A stretch of DNA of 64,000 bases from Roseicyclus mahoneyensis (GCF_003148775.1 NZ_QGGW01000007.1:1-64000), one strand, 5' to 3'. Numbered from the stretch's first letter, positions 47,235-57,243 are shown. Notes: generated by a model not told the origin, from the sequence alone. Made by a program: numbers and translations.

Positions 47235-47270
47235 AAATATGCGCGGGGGGCAGGGGGGCGGCAGCCCCCC
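47235..47270. repeat. GC-rich hairpin plus inverted CATATTT element, copy 2
   Basis: AAATATGCGCGGGGGG (47235-47250) is the reverse complement of the CCCCCC-GGG-CATATTT section of the element at 11628-11643 with one change. It is followed by a perfect stem GGGGGGC (47253-47259) / GCCCCCC (47264-47270). It lies between the HAD gene stop and the MaoC promoter region, in the opposite orientation to the copy near argD. Confidence 0.5.
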
Positions 47271-47305
47271 GGTCGGGCGCTGCCCTTTGGCGGCGGAACC
47301 GTGGA

Positions 47306-48178
47306 TCAGCGCAGCATGCCGATCGAATAGCTTGGTTCCATCTGAACATCGGTCAGAAAGCGCGCCAGCTTGGCCGGGTCGGGCTTCTCATCGGTCATGG
47401 TCTCCTCGCGCGCCAGCCCGCCGGTGATGAACAGCGTGTCGATGTTCTCGCCCATGCCGCCCATGACATCAGTCAAGATGCCATCGCCCACCGCAAGGAT
47501 GCGGTCATCCGATATGGATCTGCCGAGCTGCTGCAACCGGCGGCGGGCCAGATCGTAGATCGGCGGGTGGGGCTTGCCGAAATACAGGCTCTCACCGCCC
47601 ATCGCGGTGTAAAGCCGCGCCAGCGCGCCCGCACACCATTCCCGCGTCTCGCCACGGTCCACGACGATGTCGGGATTGGCGCACAGCAGTTTCAGGCCGC
47701 GGGTCTTGGCCAGCAGGAACTGCGGTCGCATCACCGCCGGGTCGGCCATCGGGTCGAAGGGCCCGGTGCAGACGATCCCTTCCGCTTCCTCCAACGCAAC
47801 CCGAGTGATCTCGACAGGATTGTCCAGCAAGGCGAGCGGCTCAAAGAACGGAGCGTCGTGTTTTTCGCCGATGTGCCAGACCTTGTGGCCCACCACGCCT
47901 TGATACATCGCCGCCCGCGCGCTGTCGCCCGAGGTGGCGATCACGTCCCAGCTATCGCGCGGCACGCCCATTCGGGTGATTTGTGCCTCGACGCTGGCGC
48001 GGGGGCGGGGCGAGTTGGTCACCAGCACCACGGTCCCACCCTGCGCCTTGAAGGCGCGCAAGGCCTCGACGGCGGCTGGAAAGGCGCGGATGCCGTCATG
48101 CACGCAGCCCCAGAGGTCGCAAAACAGCGCGTCATAGTGCTCGGCAATCTCGGCAAGGTTGTCGATGATGCGGGTCAT
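47306..48178 (-). CDS. HAD-superfamily phosphatase, subfamily IIA (NagD/PGP-like)
   Basis: A 290-residue HAD phosphatase. The nucleophile loop is LFCDLWGCVHDG (18-29) with D21; WG replaces the usual second Asp, as in the TIGR01459 subgroup. VLVTNSPRPRAS holds motif II, YFGKPHPPIYDLA the cap and motif III lysine, and ILAVGDGILTDVMGG motif IV. Substrate unknown (p-nitrophenyl-, sugar- or pyridoxal-phosphate phosphatases occur in this group). It is monocistronic, with a GC-rich element after it. Confidence 0.88.
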   Translation of the reverse strand: MTRIIDNLAEIAEHYDALFCDLWGCVHDGIRAFPAAVEALRAFKAQGGTVVLVTNSPRPRASVEAQITRMGVPRDSWDVIATSGDSARAAMYQGVVGHKVWHIGEKHDAPFFEPLALLDNPVEITRVALEEAEGIVCTGPFDPMADPAVMRPQFLLAKTRGLKLLCANPDIVVDRGETREWCAGALARLYTAMGGESLYFGKPHPPIYDLARRRLQQLGRSISDDRILAVGDGILTDVMGGMGENIDTLFITGGLAREETMTDEKPDPAKLARFLTDVQMEPSYSIGMLR

Positions 48179-48266
48179 GGGGCGTGTCCTGTCTGTCTTG
48201 TCGGCGTCCCCGTCTCGTTACGACAGGCGGCCCCGTTGGGCCAGCCCATGCCGCAGCATCCGCGCA

Positions 48267-48304
48267 GCACAAGGGGCGGCCCGTGACGGGGCCGCCCCTT
48301 GTGC
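48267..48304 (-). terminator. hairpin terminator after the pyrophosphatase gene
   Basis: A perfect 16-bp stem: GCACAAGGGGCGGCCC (48267-48282) and GGGCCGCCCCTTGTGC (48289-48304) around a six-base loop, 13 bp after the ppaC stop on the minus strand. There is no clear U-tract, so efficiency is uncertain. Confidence 0.65.
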
Positions 48305-48317
48305 GCATCGCAAGTGA

Positions 48318-49241
48318 TCAGAGCGTCAGGTTGGGGATGATCTGCTTCTTGCGGCTGACGACGCCGGGCAGAACGATGGTGTCGCCTGTCCCACCCTCAA
48401 CACCAAAGCTTTTCACCGCGACCTGCCGGACCAGATCATTGGGCACCAGTAGCGTCGCTTGCTCGCGCAAGATGTCGACCACAAACAGCAGGACCTGATC
48501 GGCGCCATCCTCGGTTGCGACGACGGGCATCGTGTCCATCAGGCTCGCCTTGCGGTTCAGCACCGTCTCGGGCGAGGTGGTTTCCAGCACACTCACACGG
48601 AAGGTCTTGCCGCCGACCTCATAGGTCTTGCTATCCATGCGCAGCAGTTCCGCATCCGAGAAGGCCGAGACATCGGATTTTGCCGCGAACATCTCGGCGG
48701 CGTAATCGGGGATCGAAATGCCAAGATCGCCCGCCAGAGCTTCGGCCACAACACGATCCTCATCCGTGGTTGTGGGCGAGCGGAATTCCAGCGTGTCCGA
48801 CAAGATGCAGGTCAGGATCGTGGCCTTCACCCACTCGGGCGCCTGCGTGATGTCGGCGCCGATCATCTTGTGCATAATCGTCGCGGTGCAGGCGAGCGGC
48901 TCCATCCGGATGTCGATCGGGCCTTTGGTTTCCAGACCGCCCACCAGTTTGTGATGGTCGATGATGGCGCGGATGTCGGCGTCGTTGATCGACTTGGGCA
49001 ATTCGGCGGGGTTGTTGGTGTCGACGATCACGACCGGCTGGCCTGCGTCCACATCGGCGATGATGCGCGGCTTGGGCAGGTTCCAGCGCTGCAGCAGGAA
49101 GGCCGCCTCGGTGTTGGGTTCGCCCAGCAACACCGCTTCGGCGGGCTCGTTGCGCACCTCGCTCAGATACCAGGCCCAGATCAGGGGCGAGCCGGTGGAA
49201 TCCGTGTCGGGGGAGGTGTGGCCGAAAACGAGCGTGGTCAT
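48318..49241 (-). CDS. ppaC: manganese-dependent inorganic pyrophosphatase
   Basis: Family II (DHH) pyrophosphatase, 307 residues. The metal site is H8, D12 and D14 in FGHTSPDTDSTGS, D74 in VIVDTNNPAE and the DHH motif at 95-97 (IIDHHKLVGG). The C-terminal DHHA2 domain ends with the substrate-binding SRKKQ. Typical family I Ppa lacks all of these. The enzyme drives biosynthesis by hydrolysing PPi and needs Mn or Co. The start MTTLVFGHT is standard; the frame extends upstream without family similarity. Confidence 0.94.
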   Translation of the reverse strand: MTTLVFGHTSPDTDSTGSPLIWAWYLSEVRNEPAEAVLLGEPNTEAAFLLQRWNLPKPRIIADVDAGQPVVIVDTNNPAELPKSINDADIRAIIDHHKLVGGLETKGPIDIRMEPLACTATIMHKMIGADITQAPEWVKATILTCILSDTLEFRSPTTTDEDRVVAEALAGDLGISIPDYAAEMFAAKSDVSAFSDAELLRMDSKTYEVGGKTFRVSVLETTSPETVLNRKASLMDTMPVVATEDGADQVLLFVVDILREQATLLVPNDLVRQVAVKSFGVEGGTGDTIVLPGVVSRKKQIIPNLTL

Positions 49242-49438
49242 GGGAATTTTCCGCGAATGGGGGCTGGTATTGCGCGCCTCATAGCGAAGCTGACGGGCCT
49301 TGTCAGGGGGCAAGTGCGCCGCAGGCATCTGCAACTTTAGATAGCTTTGTATACTTTGGGGAAAAATTGTGTCAAAAACTCGACATAGCCGGGGCACACC
49401 GGCGTCTGAGGCGGTTTCGAAAAAGGCGGGCGGTTTTC

Positions 49439-50857
49439 TTGCCCAATATCGATGGCACATGGCAAGACGACACGCTGTCGGGCGGGTCCGGGGATGACAG
49501 CATCCGCGGGTTTTCCGGCAACGACAGCCTGTCGGGCGGCGACGGCGATGACACGCTCATCGGCGCCTCTGGCAGCGACACGCTGGTCGGTGGCTCGGGC
49601 GACGACCTGCTCGACGGCGGCAGCCAGAACGACCTGCTTGTCGGCGGTGACGGTGACGACACGCTTATCGGCGACTCGGGCGCGGACACTCTGGAAGGTG
49701 GCGCCGGCAACGACCTGATCGACGGCGGCAGTCAGGATGACGTGATCTCGGGCGGTGACGGTGACGACACCATCCTCGGCCAGAGCGGCGGCGACATCAT
49801 TTCCGGGGGAAACGGCGACGATCTGCTCGACGGCGGATCGCAAAACGACACGCTGTTCGGCGGGGCGGGCAACGACACGCTCATCGGCGGATCGGACAAT
49901 GACTGGCTCGACGGCGGCGCGGGCGACGACCTGATCATTGCCGGCGGCTATGGCGGCGGGTCCGATACCATCGTTTTTGGCCCGGGCATGGGCAATGACA
50001 CGATCGAAGGGTTCAACCCCTCGACCGATTTCCTGCATATCGGCGGCGTGGACCGGGATGACCTGATCTTTACGCCCACCGCAGATCCTCGGATCTGGGT
50101 GCTGACGATCGATGGTGTGCCCGATACCAGCCTGACCATCGATTTCACCTTCTACTGGGATGCCGGGGTCAACATCGCCGAACTCGATGACCGCGTCCTG
50201 ACCGATACGGATGTGACGCCCCCGGATGACCCTTATGAAGACCCCATCTGCCTGACGGCGGGTGTTCTGGTGCAGACCGCGCGCGGCCCGGTTCCGGCTG
50301 CCGCGCTGCGCGAGGGCGACCGCGTGCAGACGCGCGACGCAGGCTGGCAACCGGTGCGCGCCGTGCTGCGGCGCTGGTTCCCGGCGACCGAGCTTGCCGC
50401 CGATCCGTCGCTGCGCCCGGTGCGTGTCGCTGCGGGCGCTTTCGGCAACGGGCTTCCCTTGCGCGACATGCGGGTGTCGCTGCAGCATTGCTTTCTGGCC
50501 GCAGATCCGGCGGGCCGCCACCCCGAGGCGATCATCCGCGCGCGCCATATCGCCGTCACACTGGGGCAGGCAGACTTGTCCGACGACGCGCCAGCGCAGG
50601 GCGAGAGCTATGTGCATATCCTGCTCGACGCCCATCACCTGATCCTTGCCGAGGGCGTCTGGACCGAGACGATCTTTGCCGGTCCGTGTGTCTTGGCCGC
50701 CGACGCGGTGCTGGCGCGGATGCTGGGCGGGCGGCGTCTGCCCGCCATGGAGGCACGGGTGCGTCCGGCGCTGACCCGGCGCGACCTGCGCGGCTTTGCG
50801 GGCTATGTGCTGGGCGGCGCCCATGAGGCCGCGAGCCCATCCCGGCGCGCCGCCTGA
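49439..50857 (+). CDS. secreted RTX calcium-binding repeat protein with C-terminal Hint domain
   Basis: A 472-residue protein from a TTG start (LPNIDGTWQDDTLSGGSGDD); an upstream TTG at 49367 is also possible. About residues 10-185 are GGxGxDxLx nonapeptides that bind calcium on export, typically through a type I secretion system, although no transporter genes lie nearby. The 36-residue super-repeat (D-G-G-S-Q-x-D) recurs at 108-bp spacing. A beta segment (about 185-260) is followed by a Hint domain beginning at C271 (CLTAGVLVQTARGPVPAAAL), with SLQHCFLA as the later conserved block. Hint domains here may self-process. The Hint block is a common rhodobacterial arrangement. Substrate or role unknown. 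Confidence 0.8.
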   Translation: MPNIDGTWQDDTLSGGSGDDSIRGFSGNDSLSGGDGDDTLIGASGSDTLVGGSGDDLLDGGSQNDLLVGGDGDDTLIGDSGADTLEGGAGNDLIDGGSQDDVISGGDGDDTILGQSGGDIISGGNGDDLLDGGSQNDTLFGGAGNDTLIGGSDNDWLDGGAGDDLIIAGGYGGGSDTIVFGPGMGNDTIEGFNPSTDFLHIGGVDRDDLIFTPTADPRIWVLTIDGVPDTSLTIDFTFYWDAGVNIAELDDRVLTDTDVTPPDDPYEDPICLTAGVLVQTARGPVPAAALREGDRVQTRDAGWQPVRAVLRRWFPATELAADPSLRPVRVAAGAFGNGLPLRDMRVSLQHCFLAADPAGRHPEAIIRARHIAVTLGQADLSDDAPAQGESYVHILLDAHHLILAEGVWTETIFAGPCVLAADAVLARMLGGRRLPAMEARVRPALTRRDLRGFAGYVLGGAHEAASPSRRAA

Positions 50858-50887
50858 CGATCGCGCATTTTCCTGAAATCCACCCTG

Positions 50888-50916
50888 TTGACAGCCTGCC
50901 GCCACCTGCCTATCTG
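50888..50916 (+). promoter_or_regulatory. groESL promoter
   Basis: TTGACA (50888-50893), 17-base spacer, TATCTG (50911-50916). This is close to the sigma70 consensus and lies just before the CIRCE operator, 75 bp upstream of groES. Confidence 0.75.
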
Positions 50917-50923
50917 CAAGGTG

Positions 50924-50950
50924 TTGGCACTCGCCCCGGCTGAGTGACAA
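50924..50950 (+). promoter_or_regulatory. CIRCE operator (HrcA site)
   Basis: TTGGCACTC (50924-50932), nine-base spacer, GAGTGACAA (50942-50950). This matches the CIRCE consensus TTAGCACTC-N9-GAGTGCTAA apart from one base in the left arm and two in the right. Placed directly after the -10 box, it should let HrcA repress groESL. Confidence 0.85.
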
Positions 50951-50990
50951 CACCAGAGATGAAACCGAACCCTAAAGGAGTGTTCGACAG

Positions 50991-51302
50991 ATGGCATTCA
51001 CACCGCTTCACGACCGCGTGCTGGTCCGCCGCATCGAGTCCGAGGAAAAGACCAAGGGCGGTCTGATCATCCCCGATAGCGCCAAGGAAAAGCCTGCCGA
51101 GGGCGAAGTGATCGCAGTCGGCGCAGGGGCCAAGGACGAGAACGGCGGCCGCATCGCGATGGACGTCAAGTCCGGCGACCGCATCTTGTTCGGCAAGTGG
51201 TCCGGCACCGAGGTCACCGTTGATGGCGAAGAACTTCTGATCATGAAGGAAAGCGACATCCTCGGCGTGATTTCGGCATCTGCCGCCGCCGCCGCCGCCT
51301 GA
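50991..51302 (+). CDS. groES: co-chaperonin GroES
   Basis: Lid of the GroEL chamber. A 103-residue protein beginning [20 protein letters not shown], with the mobile loop [19 protein letters not shown] and the KYSGTEV-like [17 protein letters not shown]. The C-terminus has a short Ala-rich extension. AAAGGAG stands eight bases before ATG. It precedes groEL by 42 bp in one operon under CIRCE control. Confidence 0.98.
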   Translation: MAFTPLHDRVLVRRIESEEKTKGGLIIPDSAKEKPAEGEVIAVGAGAKDENGGRIAMDVKSGDRILFGKWSGTEVTVDGEELLIMKESDILGVISASAAAAAA

Positions 51303-52985
<1,683 letters not shown>

Positions 52986-52990
52986 GAGAG

Positions 52991-53051
52991 AATTTCCCTC
53001 GGGAAATTTGCTCGTCACCCCGGCAGGGTCGTTTCCATCGGAAACGATCCC
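52991..53051 (+). other. two hairpins in the groEL 3' region
   Basis: AATTTCCC (52991-52998) / GGGAAATT (53001-53008) gives one compact stem. GGGTCGTTTCC (53026-53036) / GGAAACGATCC (53040-53050, one G-U) gives a second. They lie directly after the groEL stop and before the terminator. Confidence 0.6.
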
Positions 53052-53078
53052 GTGAGGGGTAAGCCTTCGACCAGATGC

Positions 53079-53100
53079 AAAGGGGCCTTCGGGCCCCTTT
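53079..53100 (+). terminator. Rho-independent-like terminator of groESL
   Basis: AAAGGGGCC (53079-53087), TTCG tetraloop, GGCCCCTTT (53092-53100). A very stable hairpin with a short T-run in the right arm, about 95 bp after groEL and 75 bp before the next gene. Confidence 0.85.
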
Positions 53101-53174
53101 GTCATGTCTGGCCCTTTCCTTCCGAGGCCCGCCGGGGCAAAACCGCGGCGCGACGGATGGCCGGAGGCGACAAG

Positions 53175-54020
53175 ATGGACAGGATCGGCGTGATCGGCTT
53201 GGGCCGGATGGGCGCGGCGATGGCGATGCGCCTGTCCGTGCAGGGCGTGCCTGTGACCGGCTGGACCCGCAGCGGTCGCACGGTTCCGGGCGTGACACAG
53301 GCCCCGGACCTCGCCGCGCTTTTGGCGGCCTCCGACGTCATGATCCTCAGCTTGTTCGACGATGACGCCGTGGGCGCGATGCTGGACGCATTGGCGCCCT
53401 TCGATCTGTCGGGCAAGCTGGTCGTGGAGACCAGCACCGTGACCCCGCGCACCCTGGCCGCGCGCGTCGATAGGCTGGGCGCAGCGGGCGCGGCCCTTGT
53501 CGATGCGCCCGTATCGGGCGGGCCGGAACTGGTCGCGCAAGGCGCTTGCGGCTTTTTCATCGGTGGCCCGCCCGAGGCCGCGGTTCGCGCGCAGGCGGCG
53601 CTCACCCCGCTGTCGACACGCATCTTTCATGTCGGCCCGCTGGGCACGGGGCTGGTCATGAAGACCGTTAACAACGCCCTGATGCAGACCTATACCGCCG
53701 GCCTTGTCGAACAATTGCGGGTCGCCGCCCGCGCGGGCCTGCCGCTCGAGACGGCGCTGACGATCCTGTGCGGCGGGCCTGCGGGTCTGCCCATGGTGCG
53801 CGACCGGGTGCCGCGCATCCTTGGGCAAGACACCAGCGTCGGCTTCCCGGTCCGCGGCGTGGCCAAGGACAATGCCGTCTTCCGCCGCGTGGCCGCCGAG
53901 GCCGGGGTTGCCACTCCGACGCTGGATGCCTTCGCCGACATCCTCGCAGATGTGATCGAGGCGGGCCTGTCGGATGCCGATATCGCCGCTGTCATGTCCC
54001 GGGCCTACCACGATGCCTGA
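53175..54020 (+). CDS. NAD(P)-dependent beta-hydroxyacid dehydrogenase family protein
   Basis: A 281-residue enzyme of the 3-hydroxyisobutyrate dehydrogenase family. Nucleotide loop GLGRMGAAMA (8-17), substrate-binding DAPVSGGPE and catalytic lysine in GLVMKTVNNAL. GGAGGCGACAAG precedes the ATG. Substrate unknown (hydroxyisobutyrate, tartronate semialdehyde or glyoxylate types are possible). It overlaps by eight bases with a PhnM-like gene that in turn overlaps an EamA transporter, so the three form one operon. Confidence 0.85.
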   Translation: MDRIGVIGLGRMGAAMAMRLSVQGVPVTGWTRSGRTVPGVTQAPDLAALLAASDVMILSLFDDDAVGAMLDALAPFDLSGKLVVETSTVTPRTLAARVDRLGAAGAALVDAPVSGGPELVAQGACGFFIGGPPEAAVRAQAALTPLSTRIFHVGPLGTGLVMKTVNNALMQTYTAGLVEQLRVAARAGLPLETALTILCGGPAGLPMVRDRVPRILGQDTSVGFPVRGVAKDNAVFRRVAAEAGVATPTLDAFADILADVIEAGLSDADIAAVMSRAYHDA

Positions 54021-55146
54021 TCTGCCGCCGCTGCGCCTGACCGGAGCGGAGGTGCTGCTGCCGGGCGGCTTCGCGCACGAGGCGCTGTCCATCTCGGGCG
54101 GCCGCATCGCGGGCGAGGGCGGGCGCGACGTCGACCTGAGCGGATACCGCATCCTGCCCGGCATCATCGACCTGCATGGCGACGGGTTCGAACGCCACAT
54201 GGCGCCCCGCCGGGGGGCGGTGGAAACGCCCGCGATGGGTCTGGCCGCGCTCGACGCCGAATGCGCCGCCTGCGGGATCACGACCGCCATGCTGGCCCAA
54301 TTCTGGAGCTGGGAAGGCGGCATGCGCGGCCCTGCCTTTGCCGCGGCGCTCGCGGAAGCGCTGGACGCGGCCGAGACGCTGACCGACATGGACCTGCAAT
54401 TGCGGGTCGAAACCCACATGCTCGACACGCTGGACGCGATGCAGGCCTTGGTGGCGCGCCATGCCATCCGCTATGTCGTCTGGAACGACCACCTGCCGCA
54501 CCGCGAACTGGCCGCCGGCAAGCGCCCGCCGCGCCTGACGGGCCAGGCCCTCAAGTCGGGACGCTCGCCCGAGGCGCATGAGGCACTGTTGCAGGCCCTG
54601 CACGCCAACGCCCCGCAGGTGATGGCCGCGCTGGCCGATGTGGCGCGCGATTTCCGGGCCAAGGGCGTGCGGATGGGCAGCCATGACGACCACAGGGCGG
54701 CGGATCGGGACATGTTTCGGGCGATCGGGGCCGATATCTGCGAGTTTCCCGAGACGCTGGAGGCCGCCCGCGCGGCCAAATCTGCGGGCGAGCCGGTCAT
54801 CATGGGCGCGCCCAATGTCGTGCGCGGCGGCTCGCACAATGGCAAGATCGCCGCCGAGACGCTGATCGAGGCAGGGCTCGTTGATGCACTGGTCTCCGAC
54901 TACCATTACCCCTCGCTCGGGCGCGCCGCCGTCAAGCTGAGCGCGCGCCACGGCTGGCCCGCCGCATGGGATCTGGTCTCGGGCGGCCCCGCGCGGGTCA
55001 TAGGCTGGACCGACCGGGGCCACATCGCCGAGGGGTTGCGCGCCGATCTGGTGATTCTCGATGACGCTGGCCGCGTTGCGGGCACCATCGCGGGCGGGCG
55101 GGTATCGCAGATCTCGGGCGCCTTGGCCGTGCGGTGGCTGGCATGA
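54013..55146 (+). CDS. phnM: PhnM-like amidohydrolase
   Basis: A 377-residue metal-dependent amidohydrolase close to PhnM, which in phosphonate use hydrolyses ribose 1-methylphosphonate 5-triphosphate to the monophosphate. Diagnostic pieces are ILPGIIDLHGDGFERHM with the HGD replacement of HxH, VVWNDHLPHRELAAGKRP, MGSHDDH, GAPNVVRGGSHNG and SDYHYPS. No other phn genes occur in this window, so the role may be different. It starts inside the dehydrogenase gene and overlaps the transporter start by four bases. Confidence 0.82.
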   Translation: MPDLPPLRLTGAEVLLPGGFAHEALSISGGRIAGEGGRDVDLSGYRILPGIIDLHGDGFERHMAPRRGAVETPAMGLAALDAECAACGITTAMLAQFWSWEGGMRGPAFAAALAEALDAAETLTDMDLQLRVETHMLDTLDAMQALVARHAIRYVVWNDHLPHRELAAGKRPPRLTGQALKSGRSPEAHEALLQALHANAPQVMAALADVARDFRAKGVRMGSHDDHRAADRDMFRAIGADICEFPETLEAARAAKSAGEPVIMGAPNVVRGGSHNGKIAAETLIEAGLVDALVSDYHYPSLGRAAVKLSARHGWPAAWDLVSGGPARVIGWTDRGHIAEGLRADLVILDDAGRVAGTIAGGRVSQISGALAVRWLA

Positions 55147-56009
55147 GGCTGGTCGCGATGACGGCGCTGGTGATGGTGGCCTTTGCCGCAAATTCGGTGC
55201 TGAACCGCGCTGCAGTGGGGGGGGCGCAGATCGGCGCGCTCGATTTCGCGCTGGTGCGCGCGGTGGCGGGGGCGGCGGTGCTGGTGCTGCTGATCCGGCT
55301 GCGCCATGCCCGCCTGCCGCTCATGGAACCGCGCCGCATGCTCGGTGGCCTGATGCTGACCACCTATCTGATCGGGTTTTCCGTGGCCTATCTGGCGATG
55401 GATGCAGGCCTTGGGGCGCTGATCTTGTTTGGCGGCGTTCAGGTCACGATGTTCGCGGGTGCGCTGGTGACGGGTGAACGCCCGCCCGCGCGGCGCTGGA
55501 TCGGTGCGGGGCTGGCGCTGTCAGGTCTGGCCTGGCTGGTCTGGCCGGGTGGTGCTGTCGCGGCGCCCCTATGGTCGGTCGCGGCCATGGCGCTGGCGGC
55601 CGTCGGATGGGGCGTCTATTCGCTCATCGGTCGCGGGTCGGCTGACCCCTTGGGGGACACGGCGGCTGCCTTTGTCTGGGCGACGGTCGCGGGATTCGTG
55701 GCGGTCGTGATCCAGACCGGGGGCAGCACGGTGAACACCGCGAGCCTGCCCGGTCTGGCGTTGGCCGTCACCTCGGGGGCGGTCACATCCGGCCTTGGTT
55801 ACGCGCTGTGGTATGGGGTCTTGCCGCGCATCGGGGCCTCTGTCGCGGGGCTGGTGCAACTGTCTGTGCCGGTGATCGCGGCGCTGGGCGGCGTGGTGTT
55901 TCTCGCCGAGGCACCCAGCCTGCGCATGCTGGGCGCGGCCGCGCTGGTGCTGGGCGGCATCGCGTGGGGTCTGTGGCCTCAGCGGACCAGAGGTTCAAGC
56001 GCGTCATAG
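55143..56009 (+). CDS. EamA-family (DMT) transporter
   Basis: A 288-residue inner-membrane protein with about ten hydrophobic segments in two EamA halves. It starts MRLVAMTALVMVAFAANSVLNRA and includes GVYSLIGRGSADPLGDTAAAF between halves and VPVIAALGGVVFLAEAPS in the second. The start overlaps the PhnM stop (ATGA). Substrate unknown; the operon suggests it moves the substrate or product of the two enzymes. It overlaps the convergent Nudix gene by 31 bp at the 3' end. Confidence 0.87.
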   Translation: MRLVAMTALVMVAFAANSVLNRAAVGGAQIGALDFALVRAVAGAAVLVLLIRLRHARLPLMEPRRMLGGLMLTTYLIGFSVAYLAMDAGLGALILFGGVQVTMFAGALVTGERPPARRWIGAGLALSGLAWLVWPGGAVAAPLWSVAAMALAAVGWGVYSLIGRGSADPLGDTAAAFVWATVAGFVAVVIQTGGSTVNTASLPGLALAVTSGAVTSGLGYALWYGVLPRIGASVAGLVQLSVPVIAALGGVVFLAEAPSLRMLGAAALVLGGIAWGLWPQRTRGSSAS

Positions 56010-56425
56010 TGAATGATATCCGACCACGCGACATCGGGCAGGCTGTCGGGCTTGTAGCGGTGCCGGTGCATGTCGGCGCGCGCGATCAGGTGGCGCTCGG
56101 TCACGATGCCTTCGGGGTCGGTCCAGGGGGCCAGCGGGTCGCCCGCCAGCAGCGTGACACGGAAATAGACGTCGACCTGGTGGAAATCATGCCCCGGCGC
56201 GTGAAACTCGTTCACCAGACAGGGCGCGCCCACGGCCACGGTCAGGCCGGTTTCCTCGTGGAATTCCCGGATCAGGTTGTCGGGCAGCGAACTGTGCATC
56301 TCGACCCCGCCACCGGGCGCGCACAAAAGGTCGCTTTTCCCGCCGCCCCAGGCGTTGACCAGCAAGAGCCGGTCGTCGATCAGCAACAGGCCGCGCACGG
56401 CCAGACGGGGGCGATTGGGTGACAT
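55979..56425 (-). CDS. Nudix hydrolase
   Basis: A 148-residue protein with the Nudix box G-x5-E-x7-REUxEExGU seen as GGGVEMHSSLPDNLIREFHEETGL (positions about 38-61, key residues G38, R53, E54, E57, E58). It starts MSPNRPRLAVRGLLL; the frame extends upstream without homology. Such enzymes cleave nucleoside diphosphate-linked compounds. Its 3' end overlaps the transporter gene. Confidence 0.88.
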   Translation of the reverse strand: MSPNRPRLAVRGLLLIDDRLLLVNAWGGGKSDLLCAPGGGVEMHSSLPDNLIREFHEETGLTVAVGAPCLVNEFHAPGHDFHQVDVYFRVTLLAGDPLAPWTDPEGIVTERHLIARADMHRHRYKPDSLPDVAWSDIIHYDALEPLVR

Positions 56426-56504
56426 GGGCAAAGAGTGGCCCGCCCCGCATCCGCGCGCAAGTGCCCCCTCGCCGCGCTGCCGCAAGATCCCTATGTAACC
56501 CCCC

Positions 56505-57239
56505 ATGCGCCGCTTTCTTGCCCCGATCCTGATGTTGCTTGCCCTTGCGAGCCCCGTACGCGCCGGGGATTGCGTGATCTTGCTGCACGGGCTGGCGCGG
56601 AGCGAAACCTCGCTTTTCTTGATGCAAGAGGCGCTGGAGGCCGAAGGCTACCGCGTCGTCAATCAAGGCTACCCTTCGACCCGTGCCTCGATCTCGGAAC
56701 TGGCGGCGGTCACGCTTGCCCCCGCGATCGAAGCCTGCGGGACAGAGCAGGTTCATTTCGTCACCCATTCGATGGGCGGCATCTTGCTGCGCTACTGGCT
56801 GGCGCGCCGGGCGCGGCCCGATGATCTGGGGCGGGTGGTCATGCTGGCCCCGCCCAATGCCGGATCGGAACTGGTCGATGTGCTGGGCCAGCTGGAGCCC
56901 TTCGAGTGGATCAACGGCCCCGCCGGTCTGCAGCTGGGCACGGGCGTCGGTGACATCCCCAACCGCCTGCCGGCGGTCGATTTCGAGCTGGGGGTGATTG
57001 CCGGAAACCAGTCGCTCAACCCGATCTATTCCGCGCTGATCCCCGGCGAGGATGACGGCAAGGTGGCCGTCGACAGCACAAGGGTGGAGGGCATGGCCGA
57101 TCACATCGTGCTGCCGGTGACCCATACCTTCATGATGAACAACCCGCTGGTGATCGCGCAGACGCTGGCCTTTCTGCGTCAAGGTGCCTTTGTGGCGGAC
57201 CTCAACTATCTCGGGGCGATCGAAACGATCATGGAGTGA
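56505..57239 (+). CDS. exported alpha/beta-hydrolase (lipase-like)
   Basis: A 244-residue protein with a signal peptide (1-20, LASPVRA before GDC). The fold shows [13 protein letters not shown] (22-34) and the elbow THSMGG (87-92) with S89, followed by [14 protein letters not shown], characteristic of PGAP1/lipase-type hydrolases. The acid is likely in [13 protein letters not shown] and His in [10 protein letters not shown]. It is convergent with purK; a hairpin follows. Confidence 0.85.
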   Translation: MRRFLAPILMLLALASPVRAGDCVILLHGLARSETSLFLMQEALEAEGYRVVNQGYPSTRASISELAAVTLAPAIEACGTEQVHFVTHSMGGILLRYWLARRARPDDLGRVVMLAPPNAGSELVDVLGQLEPFEWINGPAGLQLGTGVGDIPNRLPAVDFELGVIAGNQSLNPIYSALIPGEDDGKVAVDSTRVEGMADHIVLPVTHTFMMNNPLVIAQTLAFLRQGAFVADLNYLGAIETIME

Positions 57240-57243
57240 GGGG

